Source of the DNA: Zygaena filipendulae | Taxonomy: Eukaryota; Arthropoda; Insecta; Lepidoptera; Zygaenidae | Assembly (NCBI GenBank): GCA_907165275.2 | Contig: OU015653.1 | Location: 836,001-900,000, forward strand | Length of the DNA stretch: 64,000 nucleotides | Direction: 5' to 3' | Shown: piece by piece, positions 1-11,192 of the stretch | Position numbering within the stretch: position 1 is the first letter of the stretch | How the letters are laid out: each line of letters opens with the position of its first letter | The notes under the pieces: generated by a model | Seen by the model: only the letters and a program-made list of their open reading frames with translations | What the model was told of the DNA's origin: nothing | The model's database searches: none | Position numbers and translations under genes: made by a program

Positions 1-1207
1 GTAACGAAAAGTGGTTGATATTTGCTATATACTGACAGACCTAAAATTTCGCTTTGTTAAATAATATGGGTACCTACGCACAGTGTTTGTTTTTGTGTTG
101 TTTTCATTTTATTTCGTTGCGTGCGCAAGCCTTTTCATTGCCTTGCCATTTCTTTTTCTTACATGCAATCATTATAATATTATTCTATATCTTTTCATTT
201 CTTTTTCGACATAGCCCCTTAAAAAAGTATAATTTTTATTTAAAATTAATGATTTTGACCACTATTTATAATTTTGATGTAGTAAACTACGCATCAATTG
301 TCATTCCTGTATAATACACTACCCGCCGCACTCAGAGTCGACTTTAATGATTACTTAGTTAAGTATAGATTTTTAAAACAAAACTGCCGCAATCAAAGAC
401 GTTCAGAAAATTAGTGTTAATTGGCATTTAATGAGATTTAACTTAATTAGTTAAATGGCAATTAACATTAATTTATTAAACTTGTCTGATTGCGACAGTT
501 TTGTTTTAAAAATCTATACTTAACTAAGTAATCATTAAAGTCGACTCTGAGTGCGACTTAATTCTAAGTAGAAGCTGTATAGAATACGAATACAGATATA
601 ATATTATGGACCGATGTACTAGAATTTAAAGTAATATTATGTAGTTTAATTTGTCTATTCATAACATATTGATCTTGTGTTTAAAATAAATGTATTTTTA
701 TATTCTACTACTTTTCGACAATCTATACATGTATACAGTCTCTGAAAAATTTAAAGTTAAATAAATATCATATTGGAATTAAGTGAAAGAAAGATTTTAC
801 AAAATTCATTTTTGACCTTCGATTTGTGTTCTACGGGTCACCTTTTGGAGTGTTGGGTTTGGACATTGACGCAATAAAAATAAATACAAAAAATGTAAAA
901 CAATTCCATAATTAGCTTTTTGCTTAAGAAGAAACGCGGGCTGCATTTATTTTATACAAAATTATACACACGTTGTTCCCTGTACTCTCCCTTAATAATG
1001 ACACTTGAGCAAATACTTTTATGCCTTACAATCTATCTCTGCTATTGCTAAGCTCCTGTTTTGTTTTTTCCTTCATAATTATAAGAATTAGGAACCTTAA
1101 CTTACAATTAGTTATGCCATCGGCATCCAAGAAAACTTTGACGAACGAAAACGAAAAAAGCTGGCTTAGCCAAAGTCCTTCTTAAATTATTCTTGGAAAA
1201 AATATAA
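1..1207. other. AT-rich non-coding stretch with one MITE
   Basis: No convincing gene is seen. The only clear structure is the inverted-repeat element at 323-555, listed separately. The small open frame at 54-314 is hydrophobic and low in complexity, has no recognisable domain, and I do not call it a gene. The phrase CATAGCCCCTTAA near 210 recurs near 22880, so part of this stretch may be old repeat. Confidence 0.6.
323..555. mobile_element. TIR MITE, family A copy 1
   Basis: Long inverted repeat: the left end CCGCCGCACTCAGAGTCGAC is mirrored by GTCGACTCTGAGTGCG at the right end, and the match continues inward (TTAATGATTACTTAGTTAAG and its complement). Two more copies lie at 12773-13009 and 47331-47567, so this is a dispersed non-autonomous DNA element. 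This copy has lost the last bases of its right end. There is no coding capacity. The superfamily is not clear to me. Confidence 0.85.
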
Positions 1208-1771
1208 CCCATCAAAAACAAACTTGTAAAAAATCCAAGTCTCGCAACTCAGTTCTTCTACATTAAAAAGTTGTGAGATCAATGTAATACCAAGTCGGTT
1301 AATTTATTCAGTGCCTACTTAAGGGTCCTTCTGTCTAAAGTTATCATGTTATAAGCTAATCTAATAACATTTTATAGTGACCATATCAAATTTAAAAATC
1401 TTTTATGTTTTAGATAGATTGATTGGCTTGGCGATCACGTGAAAACACAATATATCTCACATGTAATACATAATTATGGTTCTAAACAATCTAATTTAAT
1501 TATAATATGTATTACTTGTGAGATACATTGTGTTTTCATGTGATCGCCAAGCCAATCAATCTATTTAAAACATAAAAGATTTTTAAATTTGATATGGTCA
1601 CTATAAAATGTTATTAGATTAGCTTATAACATGATAACTTTAGACAGAAGGACCCTTAAGTAGGCACTGAATAAATTAACCGACTTGGTATTACATTGAT
1701 CTCACAACTTTTTAATGTAGAAGAACTGAGTTGCGAGACTTGGATTTTTTACAAGTTTGTTTTTGATGGGA
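1208..1771. repeat. Fold-back inverted repeat (copy 1)
   Basis: Two arms of roughly 265 bp face each other around an AT-rich centre near 1480. Each feature of the left arm (TTGGCGATCACGTG, AGTCGGTTAATTTATTCAG) reappears as its complement in the right arm. The arms are near perfect, which suggests a young hairpin MITE. The same structure recurs at 3260-3823. Confidence 0.85.
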
Positions 1772-2444
1772 TCTCATTTCTTTTTGTAAATGGTCTTCCT
1801 CCTTTGAGCAATTTAGTCTATTTTAATAACTTGAAAGATTTTTTCTTGCTTTTTCATTCCGTTGACCATTGTACCTTTGAACATAATTATGTCTAGGTAA
1901 CTATGTATCTACACTTTATATCTAGGTAGGTAACTAGCTACACTTATTATTATTATTTATTAATATCTGGGCAACCGAGCTTCGCTCGGCTTAAATAGCT
2001 GTTCCCCGCGGTTTAACCCACGTTAATTTCGGAGATCCCGCGGGTATTCTGAGATAAAAGTACTTACTACCCTATGACCTTTCCTGTACCCTTGACAACG
2101 TGTAGTATGCAATAATTAATTCACCCGCGTTGATATCAGAGTTCGCGCGGGAATTCCAGAAATGAATCCTAGCTAGATCGATTTATGGCCCCCGAAATCC
2201 CCTGTATACAAAATTTCATGAAAATCGTTGGAGCATTCAGATTAGGGTAATTTTATCTCGGAATTCCCGAAGGATCTCCGAAATTAACGCTGGTGAAATC
2301 TCATGACATTTTGCATGCACGTTGTCAGGGGTAAAGAAAACCTAGGGATATAGGGTACTAACTACTTTGCATTTCTGAATTCCCGCGGGATCTCCGAAAT
2401 TATCGCGGGTGAAACCGCAGGGAACAGCTAGTCTCATATATTTA

Positions 2445-2625
2445 TATGGGATTACAAAGTTATTTGTGCAGTTGGTACATATAACTGCATATATAACTTT
2501 GTAATTCCATACATTTATATGGGATTACAAAGTTATTTGTGCAGTTGGTACATATAACTGCATATGTAACTTTGTAATTCCATACATTTATATGGGATTA
2601 CAAAGTTATTTATGCAGTTGGTGTA
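2445..2625. repeat. About 2.5 tandem palindromic 70-bp units
   Basis: The phrase TTTATATGGGATTACAAAG followed by a half-complementary AACTTTGTAATTCCATA is repeated in tandem two and a half times. Each unit can fold on itself. The array is also present in the second copy of the composite block (about 4497-4677), with the same number of units. Confidence 0.75.
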
Positions 2626-3259
2626 TCTAGAAAACTGTACCGAAATTGCAAAATATTTCAATTTTTCCTTGATTTATACAATAAACACTAATTGTATTCT
2701 AAATTTCAAACTTCTATGTCTGCTAGAAGTGCCTTAGAGTTTTGATGATCGGTCAGTGAGTGAGTGAGTGACCTACAAAATTAAGAAACTTTGACTAGTT
2801 ATAATTCTTAAACTACTGGTTCAAATCGAATGAAATTTAAATTATACCGTCTTTATACAATACCTGCTTGTTTACTAAAAATTCAGGCTTCTAGTTTTAT
2901 CCACAACGAAGTTATAGGGGGTCGAAAGTGGCCTGAATTGCTTCGAGAAAAGGATAGTACGGCCGTGCCGCTTTTGTTGCTCGACTTGGCGGGGGCACTG
3001 CCGTGCCCCCAGATAATAACTTCGAGCTGCAGTTGTCTCTCTGTGCTCTACTCAGGGAGGTTGGAGGGAGAGCGTCAGTAATAAATAAATAACTACTGTC
3101 TTTTGTCCGCGTTTCGGAATATCTTGTGGGATGTTAGGTAATGTAACTAATAATTTCTAGGATTCATTTTAATCGTGTCATGAATTATGATTATTTTTAG
3201 TGTTGAAATATCTTTTATTGTAATAAAATAATAACTTTTACTGTAGATAATAAAACGAT

Positions 3260-5067
3260 CCCATCAAAAACAAACTTGTAAAAAATCCAAGTCTCGCAAC
3301 TCAGTTCTTCTACATTAAAAAGTTGTGAGATCAATGTAATACCAAGTCGGTTAATTTATTCAGTGCCTACTTAAGGGTCCTTCTGTCTAAAGTTATCATG
3401 TTATAAGCTAATCTAATAACATTTTATAGTGACCATATCAAATTTAAAAATCTTTTATGTTTTAGATAGATTGATTGGCTTGGCGATCACGTGAAAACAC
3501 AATATATCTCACATGTAATACATAATTATGGTTCTAAACAATCTAATTTAATTATAATATGTATTACTTGTGAGATACATTGTGTTTTCATGTGATCGCC
3601 AAGCCAATCAATCTATTTAAAACATAAAAGATTTTTAAATTTGATATGGTCACTATAAAATGTTATTAGATTAGCTTATAACATGATAACTTTAGACAGA
3701 AGGACCCTTAAGTAGGCACTGAATAAATTAACCGACTTGGTATTACATTGATCTCACAACTTTTTAATGTAGAAGAACTGAGTTGCGAGACTTGGATTTT
3801 TTACAAGTTTGTTTTTGATGGGATCTCATTTCTTTTTGTAAATGGTCTTCCTCCTTTGAGCAATTTAGTCTATTTTAATAACTTGAAAGATTTTTTCTTG
3901 CTTTTTCATTCCGTTGACCATTGTACCTTTGAACATAATTATGTCTAGGTAACTATGTATCTACACTTTATATCTAGGTAGGTAACTAGCTACACTTATT
4001 ATTATTATTTATTAATATCTGGGCAACCGAGCTTCGCTCGGCTTAAATAGCTGTTCCCCGCGGTTTAACCCACGTTAATTTCGGAGATCCCGCGGGTATT
4101 CTGAGATAAAAGTACTTACTACCCTATGACCTTTCCTGTACCCTTGACAACGTGTAGTATGCAATAATTAATTCACCCGCGTTGATATCAGAGTTCGCGC
4201 GGGAATTCCAGAAATGAATCCTAGCTAGATCGATTTATGGCCCCCGAAATCCCCTGTATACAAAATTTCATGAAAATCGTTGGAGCATTCAGATTAGGGT
4301 AATTTTATCTCGGAATTCCCGAAGGATCTCCGAAATTAACGCTGGTGAAATCTCATGACATTTTGCATGCACGTTGTCAGGGGTAAAGAAAACCTAGGGA
4401 TATAGGGTACTAACTACTTTGCATTTCTGAATTCCCGCGGGATCTCCGAAATTATCGCGGGTGAAACCGCAGGGAACAGCTAGTCTCATATATTTATATG
4501 GGATTACAAAGTTATTTGTGCAGTTGGTACATATAACTGCATATATAACTTTGTAATTCCATACATTTATATGGGATTACAAAGTTATTTGTGCAGTTGG
4601 TACATATAACTGCATATGTAACTTTGTAATTCCATACATTTATATGGGATTACAAAGTTATTTATGCAGTTGGTGTATCTAGAAAACTGTACCGAAATTG
4701 CAAAATATTTCAATTTTTCCTTGATTTATACAATAAACACTAATTGTATTCTAAATTTCAAACTTCTATGTCTGCTAGAAGTGCCTTAGAGTTTTGATGA
4801 TCGGTCAGTGAGTGAGTGAGTGACCTACAAAATTAAGAAACTTTGACTAGTTATAATTCTTAAACTACTGGTTCAAATCGAATGAAATTTAAATTATACC
4901 GTCTTTATACAATACCTGCTTGTTTACTAAAAATTCAGGCTTCTAGTTTTATCCACAACGAAGTTATAGGGGGTCGAAAATGGCCTGAATTGCTTCGAGA
5001 AAAGGATAGTACGGCCGTGCCGCTTTTGTTGCTCGACTTGGCGGGGGCACTGCCGTGCCCCCAGATA
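3260..5067 (+). repeat. 1,808-bp composite repeat, copy 2
   Basis: Near-identical second copy of 1208-3015, in the same orientation and separated from it by 244 bp (3016-3259) of unique AT-rich sequence. Both copies begin exactly at CCCATCAAAAAC and stop at the same base after the terminal GC hairpin (CCCCCAGATA). Shared exact ends favour an element boundary over a random segmental duplication. A recent unequal exchange or an assembly duplication cannot be excluded. Confidence 0.85.
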
Positions 5068-5671
5068 TACTTAAAATAGCTAAAATTAATTATTATGATT
5101 TTTTTACCTGTTTATTTTAAGACTTGTAAATGTCAAACGATGTAGGCAGTGTTTATATTGTATTAATTAATTATACAACTAACTGAATCAGTACCTTGTT
5201 ATTGCTATGAAATCAGACGTAAATTAGTTTGTCTAGTTATACATATATTATTAAAAATATATTTTAATACTTATACAATCTAATGTTTGTTTTTAAATAA
5301 AACTTAGGTATTTTATATAATAGTATGTATCATAATTATATTGCTATCATACTTGCCTTGTATGGTTCGTAATTAAAAACATTGATGTTAAAAAGGTGTT
5401 TCTTTATTTTATCATGATTTTGTTAGCAATCAAAATGGGATTAGTGTAAATTACTGACGGCAATTGGGTATAATTTTTGTTTCGAATATCGATATTTTAA
5501 CAACAGAACCTAACCATATAATTAACTTCATATCGAAACCTTGTATCGCCTTTTAGTGGCGATATAAGTGTGGATTATTCTACCCCGATATACTGCAAGT
5601 CTCAGACCAAATAACAAGTTTTCGTCTGAGCTGCAAGTAAACACTGACGAAATTGTTTCTTTCGTGTGTTC
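5068..5671. other. Sequence upstream of BEL element 1 (former 5' flank of the channel gene)
   Basis: AT-rich. The last 20 bases before the retrotransposon (about 5655-5676, TTGTTTCTTTCGTGTGTTCCCCAG minus its first bases) form a textbook polypyrimidine tract plus AG, which was the 3' splice site of the channel gene before insertion. A stretch at about 5557-5637 stays open and ends in a possible donor (CAA/GTAAAC). It would leave an intron of only about 40 bp, so I do not call it an exon. Confidence 0.5.
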
Positions 5672-5676
5672 CCCAG

Positions 5677-5836
5677 TGTTTGATACACTCACTCGAGGGC
5701 TCTTAAATAATACCACAACGAAAAATAGAACCCGATTTAATGTACAAAAAAATTACAAGTTTCATTCGCTTATATATTTGGCGTGACCAATCTCAACAGC
5801 GCGATACAGAAAATTACTTTACAAAAAACTTAAACA
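5677..5836 (-). repeat. 3' LTR of BEL element 1
   Basis: 160 bp, starting TG and ending CA on both strands, the same sequence as 12181-12340. In element orientation it is preceded directly by the purine box GGTGGGCGGTA. The short length is at the low end for the family. Confidence 0.93.
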
Positions 5837-5892
5837 TACCGCCCACCAAGGACAAGTTTACCTTGTCCTTTGAATTAGGCCGCCCACCGTGA
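5837..5892 (-). promoter_or_regulatory. Polypurine tract with duplicated GGTGGGCGG box and hairpin
   Basis: Reading on the - strand, CACGGTGGGCGG is followed by a 9-bp-stem hairpin (AAGGACAAG ... CTTGTCCTT, + positions 5848-5870), a second GGTGGGCGG, and then the LTR. The box next to the LTR is the expected plus-strand DNA primer. BEL element 2 has the same box-hairpin-box order although the sequence between differs, which suggests a conserved function. Confidence 0.7.
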
Positions 5893-5939
5893 CGAATGCT
5901 ACATAATCATGAAATAATATCTATAACTAATTGAATATT

Positions 5940-8900
5940 TTACTTAGCTACAGGAAGTACGCAAAGCTTGGATGTAGGTCTTTTTATCAACGAACTTTGA
6001 GTACGTACCGTGACTACTCGGGTTATGTTATCAGCACCTGGGTGCTTAGTAACCACACGACCAAGAAGCCATTTACTTGGGGGTAAGTCGTCCTCCTTTA
6101 CCAAGACTACTTCGCCTATTTCCGGTTCCTGAGTCTGGTGAGCCCATCGGTAACGATGCAGAAATTGAGTAAGGTACTCCTGTGACCATTTTCTCCAAAA
6201 TCCTTGCATCATCTTTTGCGTGAGTTGCCACCTTCGCAAACTGGTGACATTTGATGGTTCATAATTATAATCTGGCACAGTAACCAGGGCTTCCCCTATT
6301 AAGAAGTGTCCCGGTGTTAAAACATCGATTGCGCCCGATTCACTGTCAATGCGTGAGAGCGGCCTTGAATTCAGGCACGCTTCAATTTGCGCCAAAACCG
6401 TTGACAGCTCCTCGTACGTCAATGTCGAATCTCCTATGACTCTTCTTAAATGAAATTTTACTGATTTTACCCCAGCTTCCCATAATCCTCCAAAATGGGG
6501 TGAGTGCGGTGGGATAAAATGCCAAGTTGTACCATTTGTTGCCAACATCTCAGCCACTTCTTTGACCATCGTGGACTGCTCTGACTTGAACATGTGCTGG
6601 AGTTCCCGTGAAGCACCCACAAAATTCGTCCCATTATCGCTCCAGAGGTCTGTACATATTCCTCGACGAGCCACAAACCTTTTAAACGCTGATAAAAATC
6701 CTTGTGTAGTCAGATCACTAACTATTTCTATATGTATAGCTCGAGTGACCATACACACAAAAAGACAAATATAACCCTTAGAGGCATGATGCCCGCGACC
6801 CCTTGCACTGCGTACGCTTATTGGCCCTGCGTAGTCAACTCCGCTACTCTTGAACGGTCTTGTCGGTGTGACTCGCGCCGCTGGCAACTGACCCATAAGT
6901 TGACTTGGAATGCTGGCTCTTTGTCTTACGCATTTAACACACCTGCGAATGTACGCCCGAACTATTGGCTTCGCTCCCATTATCCAATATTTTGAGCTTA
7001 AGTATACCAACATGAGCTGTTGACCTCCATGCAGCGTCTTCCTATGAGCATCTTCGATCAGCAAGTCTGTTAGTACTGACTTTTTTGGAATCAAGATTGG
7101 ATGCTTTTGATTTACATCGAGCTGTGAGTGTTCTAGTCTGCCACCTACTCGCAGCATACCGTCTTTGTCAATGAACGGATTTAAAGAACGAAGAGGACCT
7201 TTCAGTTTACTCTTTGCATCCTTTTCTTGGAGATGAGTAATTTCCTTGTTAAAATGCTCCTGCTGACAATTTTTTATGCAAACATTTAATGATCCGTTTA
7301 ACTCTTCCGTCGACAAATTGATGCTGCCAGATCTCGACGCACCATTCCTCAGATTTAGAAATCTGCGGCAGTAGGCGATTACCCTAACTAATCTCGTTAA
7401 CGAAGAGAATCTACTCCAAATTGACTCGTCCGATTTGGTAAAATGTGTCTTGATTTCTTCTAAATGTGTTTCTATCGTTCTTGGTTTGTCATAGGAAACT
7501 ACTTCACTATGTAGAAACTCTGGTCCGTTTATCCAAAGCTCTTGATTTAACAATTCCGATGATGTTGTTCCTCTTGATGCACAATCTGCGGGATTTTTCT
7601 TGGTCGACACATGGGACCATTGGTGAGGCTCCAAGGTAGTTAATATCTCCGACACTCGATTAGCAACAAATGTTTGCCAACGCCTTGGATGACTGTTGAT
7701 CCACGCAAGCACCACCGTTGAGTCGGTCCAGGCATGTATTTGCCTCCTCTCGATTTTCATGACGTCTGCAACTTCTAACAACAATCTTGACAGCAGTACA
7801 GCTCCGCATAGTTCTAACCTTGGTATGGAGATTTGTTTGATTGGTGCCACTTTAGTTTTTGCAGTGACCAGAGATATGTGGATCTCTCCAGAAGGCTTAA
7901 CCACTCTTGCGTAAACAACTGCTGCATAGGCGAACTGTGAAGCGTCGCTGAAACCGTGAAGTTCCATCCTATCACCGTCTTCTGCGTGGAGCCATCGAGG
8001 TACAACAAATTTTGACAGCTGAGGTAAGTCTTGACGGTAAGTTAACCATTGATCTAATAATTGCTTGGGAACCTCATCATCCCAATCTACTCCAGCTATC
8101 CACAATTTTTGAATTAAGATCTTTGCTACTATTACTGTAGGTGCCACCCAACCCAGTGGATCAAATAACCTTGCAATCTCTGATGTTATTTTTCTTTTTG
8201 TTACAGGTCCCGGATCCAGAGGCAGCATCACCGCGTACTGAAAGGTATCCGTTCTACGGTTCCAGGTAAGTCCTAATAGTTTTACAATTTCATCCATTTT
8301 CAGCTTTATTTCATCCCCTGTCTCCTTCGCTCCTTTCGTTTTCATTATCTCTTCCAATAGTTCCTTACTGTTACTCATCCATTTTTGCAGTTCGAACCCA
8401 GCCCCTTTCAATAACTTATTCATTTCTTTGTATACCCTCAATCCTTCTTCTACCGACTGGCAGCCCGACAGCAAATCGTCCATGTAATAGTCTTTGATGA
8501 CTCTTTCCGCTATTTCAGGGCAGTTTGCACCATCATCAATTGCTACCTGTTGAAGGGCTTTCACCGCCAAGTACGGAGCAGAAGCCGTACCAAATGTAAC
8601 TCGGAGCAATCGATAGTCCTGCGTTGTATCTTCCAGGTTTTCCTTCCACAATAGTCTCTGAAAGTCTACATCGCTTTCTGCTACTCTTACTTGCCTGTAC
8701 ATTTTTACTATATCTGCGGCTAAAACTATGGGATGAACTCTCCACTGCATCAATAAATGTCTTAAATCTGACTGCAAGCTAGGACCAACCATCAAGGATT
8801 CGTTCAAGGACACACCTGCTTTACTCTTACAGGACGCATCAAAGACAACTCTTAGCTTGGTTGTGTCTTTATCATTCCTTACAACTCCGTGATGTGGTAA

Positions 8901-11192
8901 GTATGCACATTTCTCTTTTTTTATTTCCTTTATTGGAACCTTTTCCATATGACCCATTTCCAGATATTCATTTATAACCTCTGTGTATTTTGCTTTCAGC
9001 TCATCGTCTCTCTTCAACTTTCGAAGAAGCGCGTTCAACCGATTTTCAGCGATTTCTCTGGAGTCCTGGTAAGTATCCTTATTTACTTCTCCCTTAAAGG
9101 GCAATCGAACTATGTATCGTCCTTCAGCATCTCTCTTTGTTGTATCCGCAAAGAATTTTTCACATTTTACTTCTTCATCTGTCATGCGATTCACGTGTGT
9201 CTTAGGATCCGCTTCTATTTCCCAGAACCTCTTCAGCAGCTCGTTATCTTCCATTGACGTGTGCATAACCACTACGCTGCCATTGCTCTCAGGTGAATTG
9301 TTTACTATTCCGGAGAGAATCCAACCAAGAGATGTAGCTTGAGCAACTGGAGACCCTAGCGGACCTTTCATCACTCCTTCTTGAAGTATTTGGCAATATA
9401 CCTCTGCACCCAACAAAATATCAATCTTATTAGGTGTACGGTACTGAGGATCCGCCAACGTCACTGTATCCAGCTCCAGCCAATTCATCGCGGCCACACC
9501 TTTTGATGGCAGTAATGTGGTTATTGACTGAAGCACATACGCGTGCACCATAAAGGTCACACTGGAATCCATTCTAGAAATTACCTTGATTTTAACCATG
9601 GACCTTACCGATATATTTTTGCTTCCTTCTAAACCAGAGATGAGGCCCTGTACCGGAATCTTTTTGATACCTAAGTATTGAACCGTTGCTTCCGTAACAA
9701 AGGACGCCTGTGACCCTTGGTCTAGCAACGCCCTGATAATACGCTTCTCGCCATTTGCCGTTTCAGCTCGCACCAAGGCTGTAGCTAAAAGAACTTGCTT
9801 GCTCAAGGCCACCTGATCGGAAGAAAAACAAGATACCACCTGAGCTGACCCTTTCGCGCTGGAGGATGCTGCTGAAGCCTCGACACCGAGTGGCTCACCA
9901 GACCCCGAAACCCCGACTTGATCTGTATTACATTTACCTGAAGTAGCCCCCCTGGCCACACTACCACCACCGCTTTTTTCATCTAAATTTACACCACTAG
10001 GATGTAGGAGGGTATGATGTTTCCGTTTACATATATGACACGAAGCTTTAATGCGACAGTATTTGGCCATGTGGTTACTACCCATACACAGAAAGCAAAT
10101 CCGATTTTGTTCTGCAAAGTTACGACGCGTGTCTACATCCTCGCTTGAAAATCTCTTGCAAGTACCTAACTTATGATTTCCGTTACAAAATTTACATGAT
10201 AGTTGGGGTTCTGTTGCGTGCATAACTTTAGGTTTAGACAGATAAGTAGGTGACACATATTTGTTTTTATTTCCTGCTCCCGATCCAGTATCCAAGAACT
10301 CAAGGGCTCGGTAACGGCTGGTAACAAATTCATTAAATTGCGCGAATGTAGGTATTTCATCCGAAGCATTGTTACTGCTGACCTTTAACTCCCATTGCTT
10401 CCTAGACTCTGGATCGAGTTTTAATGTCATTAGGTAAATAACAATAATATCCCATGTACTGACATCAACACCAATACTTGTAAGCGCATTCAAACAATCG
10501 TTCGTAGTATCTATTAGTTCTCGCAACATACTAGCTGATTCCGACACAATATTTTTCTGACTTAGTAGGCGTTTCAAAATACTATTTGAGAGATATTTCT
10601 TGTTATTATAGCGGGCTTGTAACAACTCCCAGCTTCTTAAATAATCAAGTTCAGTAATTGGTATGTGCCGAAGCAGTTGTTCCGCCTCACCCGCTAAATA
10701 ACTCTTTAAATAATGCAACTTCTGGACATTACTCAAATTATCGTTATTATGAATTAAGGATGTAAACAAATCTTTGAACGTCGTCCATTCGGTGTATTTG
10801 CCCGAAAAGGTCGGGATAGTGATTTTAGGCAATTTAAATTGACACGACTTAGTCGCGGAATTCGATTCACCGGAACAATTTGTTTTGCTACTACCTGCAC
10901 TACGTTTAGATAAAGCAACCCTTAATTCGCACTTAAACTCAACGTACAGTTGTTCGGCAACGTCAAATAGATCATCCTTTACATAAGTTGAAGAACTTAG
11001 ATCCTTGTTGGTAGAACCTTGAACAATAGTAGCGTGATTATTATTGAACTCCACCCACAATTGTTCCAGGCTCTCCAGTCTGGTTTGCGCATATTGTTCA
11101 GTTAGTCTTTCCTTAGGCGTTTTCTTATAATTTTTACGCGCCCTTTCAATTCTAGCAAAAATATCCTCTTGCATTTTGATTAATGCCTCCAT
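5940..11192 (-). CDS. BEL/Pao gag-pol polyprotein, element 1
   Basis: One uninterrupted 1,750-residue frame starting at ATG (MEALIKMQED). Visible in order: an N-terminal coiled region; a gag-like DUF1759 block (FSGKYTEWTTF, about residue 130); Cys/His zinc knuckles (about 330-395, e.g. CHICKRKHH); an aspartic protease with LLDQGSQASF (about 490); reverse transcriptase with VVFDAS (about 780) and the catalytic YMDD (about 901); RNase H (FSDASQ about 1079, WTDST about 1155); and integrase with a His/Cys finger and the DDE residues in GVDYAGP (about 1450), WSDNG (about 1514) and GGLWEAG (about 1570). There is no envelope frame. The protein would copy its own RNA inside virus-like particles and insert the DNA. 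All catalytic motifs look intact, so it may be active. Confidence 0.96.
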   Translation of the reverse strand: MEALIKMQEDIFARIERARKNYKKTPKERLTEQYAQTRLESLEQLWVEFNNNHATIVQGSTNKDLSSSTYVKDDLFDVAEQLYVEFKCELRVALSKRSAGSSKTNCSGESNSATKSCQFKLPKITIPTFSGKYTEWTTFKDLFTSLIHNNDNLSNVQKLHYLKSYLAGEAEQLLRHIPITELDYLRSWELLQARYNNKKYLSNSILKRLLSQKNIVSESASMLRELIDTTNDCLNALTSIGVDVSTWDIIVIYLMTLKLDPESRKQWELKVSSNNASDEIPTFAQFNEFVTSRYRALEFLDTGSGAGNKNKYVSPTYLSKPKVMHATEPQLSCKFCNGNHKLGTCKRFSSEDVDTRRNFAEQNRICFLCMGSNHMAKYCRIKASCHICKRKHHTLLHPSGVNLDEKSGGGSVARGATSGKCNTDQVGVSGSGEPLGVEASAASSSAKGSAQVVSCFSSDQVALSKQVLLATALVRAETANGEKRIIRALLDQGSQASFVTEATVQYLGIKKIPVQGLISGLEGSKNISVRSMVKIKVISRMDSSVTFMVHAYVLQSITTLLPSKGVAAMNWLELDTVTLADPQYRTPNKIDILLGAEVYCQILQEGVMKGPLGSPVAQATSLGWILSGIVNNSPESNGSVVVMHTSMEDNELLKRFWEIEADPKTHVNRMTDEEVKCEKFFADTTKRDAEGRYIVRLPFKGEVNKDTYQDSREIAENRLNALLRKLKRDDELKAKYTEVINEYLEMGHMEKVPIKEIKKEKCAYLPHHGVVRNDKDTTKLRVVFDASCKSKAGVSLNESLMVGPSLQSDLRHLLMQWRVHPIVLAADIVKMYRQVRVAESDVDFQRLLWKENLEDTTQDYRLLRVTFGTASAPYLAVKALQQVAIDDGANCPEIAERVIKDYYMDDLLSGCQSVEEGLRVYKEMNKLLKGAGFELQKWMSNSKELLEEIMKTKGAKETGDEIKLKMDEIVKLLGLTWNRRTDTFQYAVMLPLDPGPVTKRKITSEIARLFDPLGWVAPTVIVAKILIQKLWIAGVDWDDEVPKQLLDQWLTYRQDLPQLSKFVVPRWLHAEDGDRMELHGFSDASQFAYAAVVYARVVKPSGEIHISLVTAKTKVAPIKQISIPRLELCGAVLLSRLLLEVADVMKIERRQIHAWTDSTVVLAWINSHPRRWQTFVANRVSEILTTLEPHQWSHVSTKKNPADCASRGTTSSELLNQELWINGPEFLHSEVVSYDKPRTIETHLEEIKTHFTKSDESIWSRFSSLTRLVRVIAYCRRFLNLRNGASRSGSINLSTEELNGSLNVCIKNCQQEHFNKEITHLQEKDAKSKLKGPLRSLNPFIDKDGMLRVGGRLEHSQLDVNQKHPILIPKKSVLTDLLIEDAHRKTLHGGQQLMLVYLSSKYWIMGAKPIVRAYIRRCVKCVRQRASIPSQLMGQLPAARVTPTRPFKSSGVDYAGPISVRSARGRGHHASKGYICLFVCMVTRAIHIEIVSDLTTQGFLSAFKRFVARRGICTDLWSDNGTNFVGASRELQHMFKSEQSTMVKEVAEMLATNGTTWHFIPPHSPHFGGLWEAGVKSVKFHLRRVIGDSTLTYEELSTVLAQIEACLNSRPLSRIDSESGAIDVLTPGHFLIGEALVTVPDYNYEPSNVTSLRRWQLTQKMMQGFWRKWSQEYLTQFLHRYRWAHQTQEPEIGEVVLVKEDDLPPSKWLLGRVVTKHPGADNITRVVTVRTQSSLIKRPTSKLCVLPVAK

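Larger units (their letters stand above)
1208..3015 (+). repeat. 1,808-bp composite repeat, copy 1
   Basis: The block is repeated almost letter for letter at 3260-5067 (offset 2,052 bp); the one difference I noticed is an A/G change near 2930. It is a mosaic. It starts with a 564-bp inverted repeat (1208-1771, ends CCCATCAAAAACAAACTTG / its complement). An AT-rich stretch follows, then a Helitron-like fragment with the usual CCGCGG-rich phrases (about 1970-2440). Next is a short tandem array around 2445-2625, and then a segment with a GTGAG run (about 2755). The block ends in a strong GC hairpin, GGGGGCAC-TGCC-GTGCCCCC. The 66-residue and 83-residue frames inside it are by-products of the repeat. 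Confidence 0.85.

Noticed and set aside
5557..5637. Possible extra channel exon just upstream of BEL element 1
   Set aside because: It is open, has AG before and GT after, and fits the phase, but the intron to the next exon would have been about 40 bp before the insertion, too short for insects, and the residues match nothing in the family.
7696..7914. Short + strand frames inside the BEL element 1 coding region
   Set aside because: They overlap a long conserved frame on the other strand and have no domain of their own.
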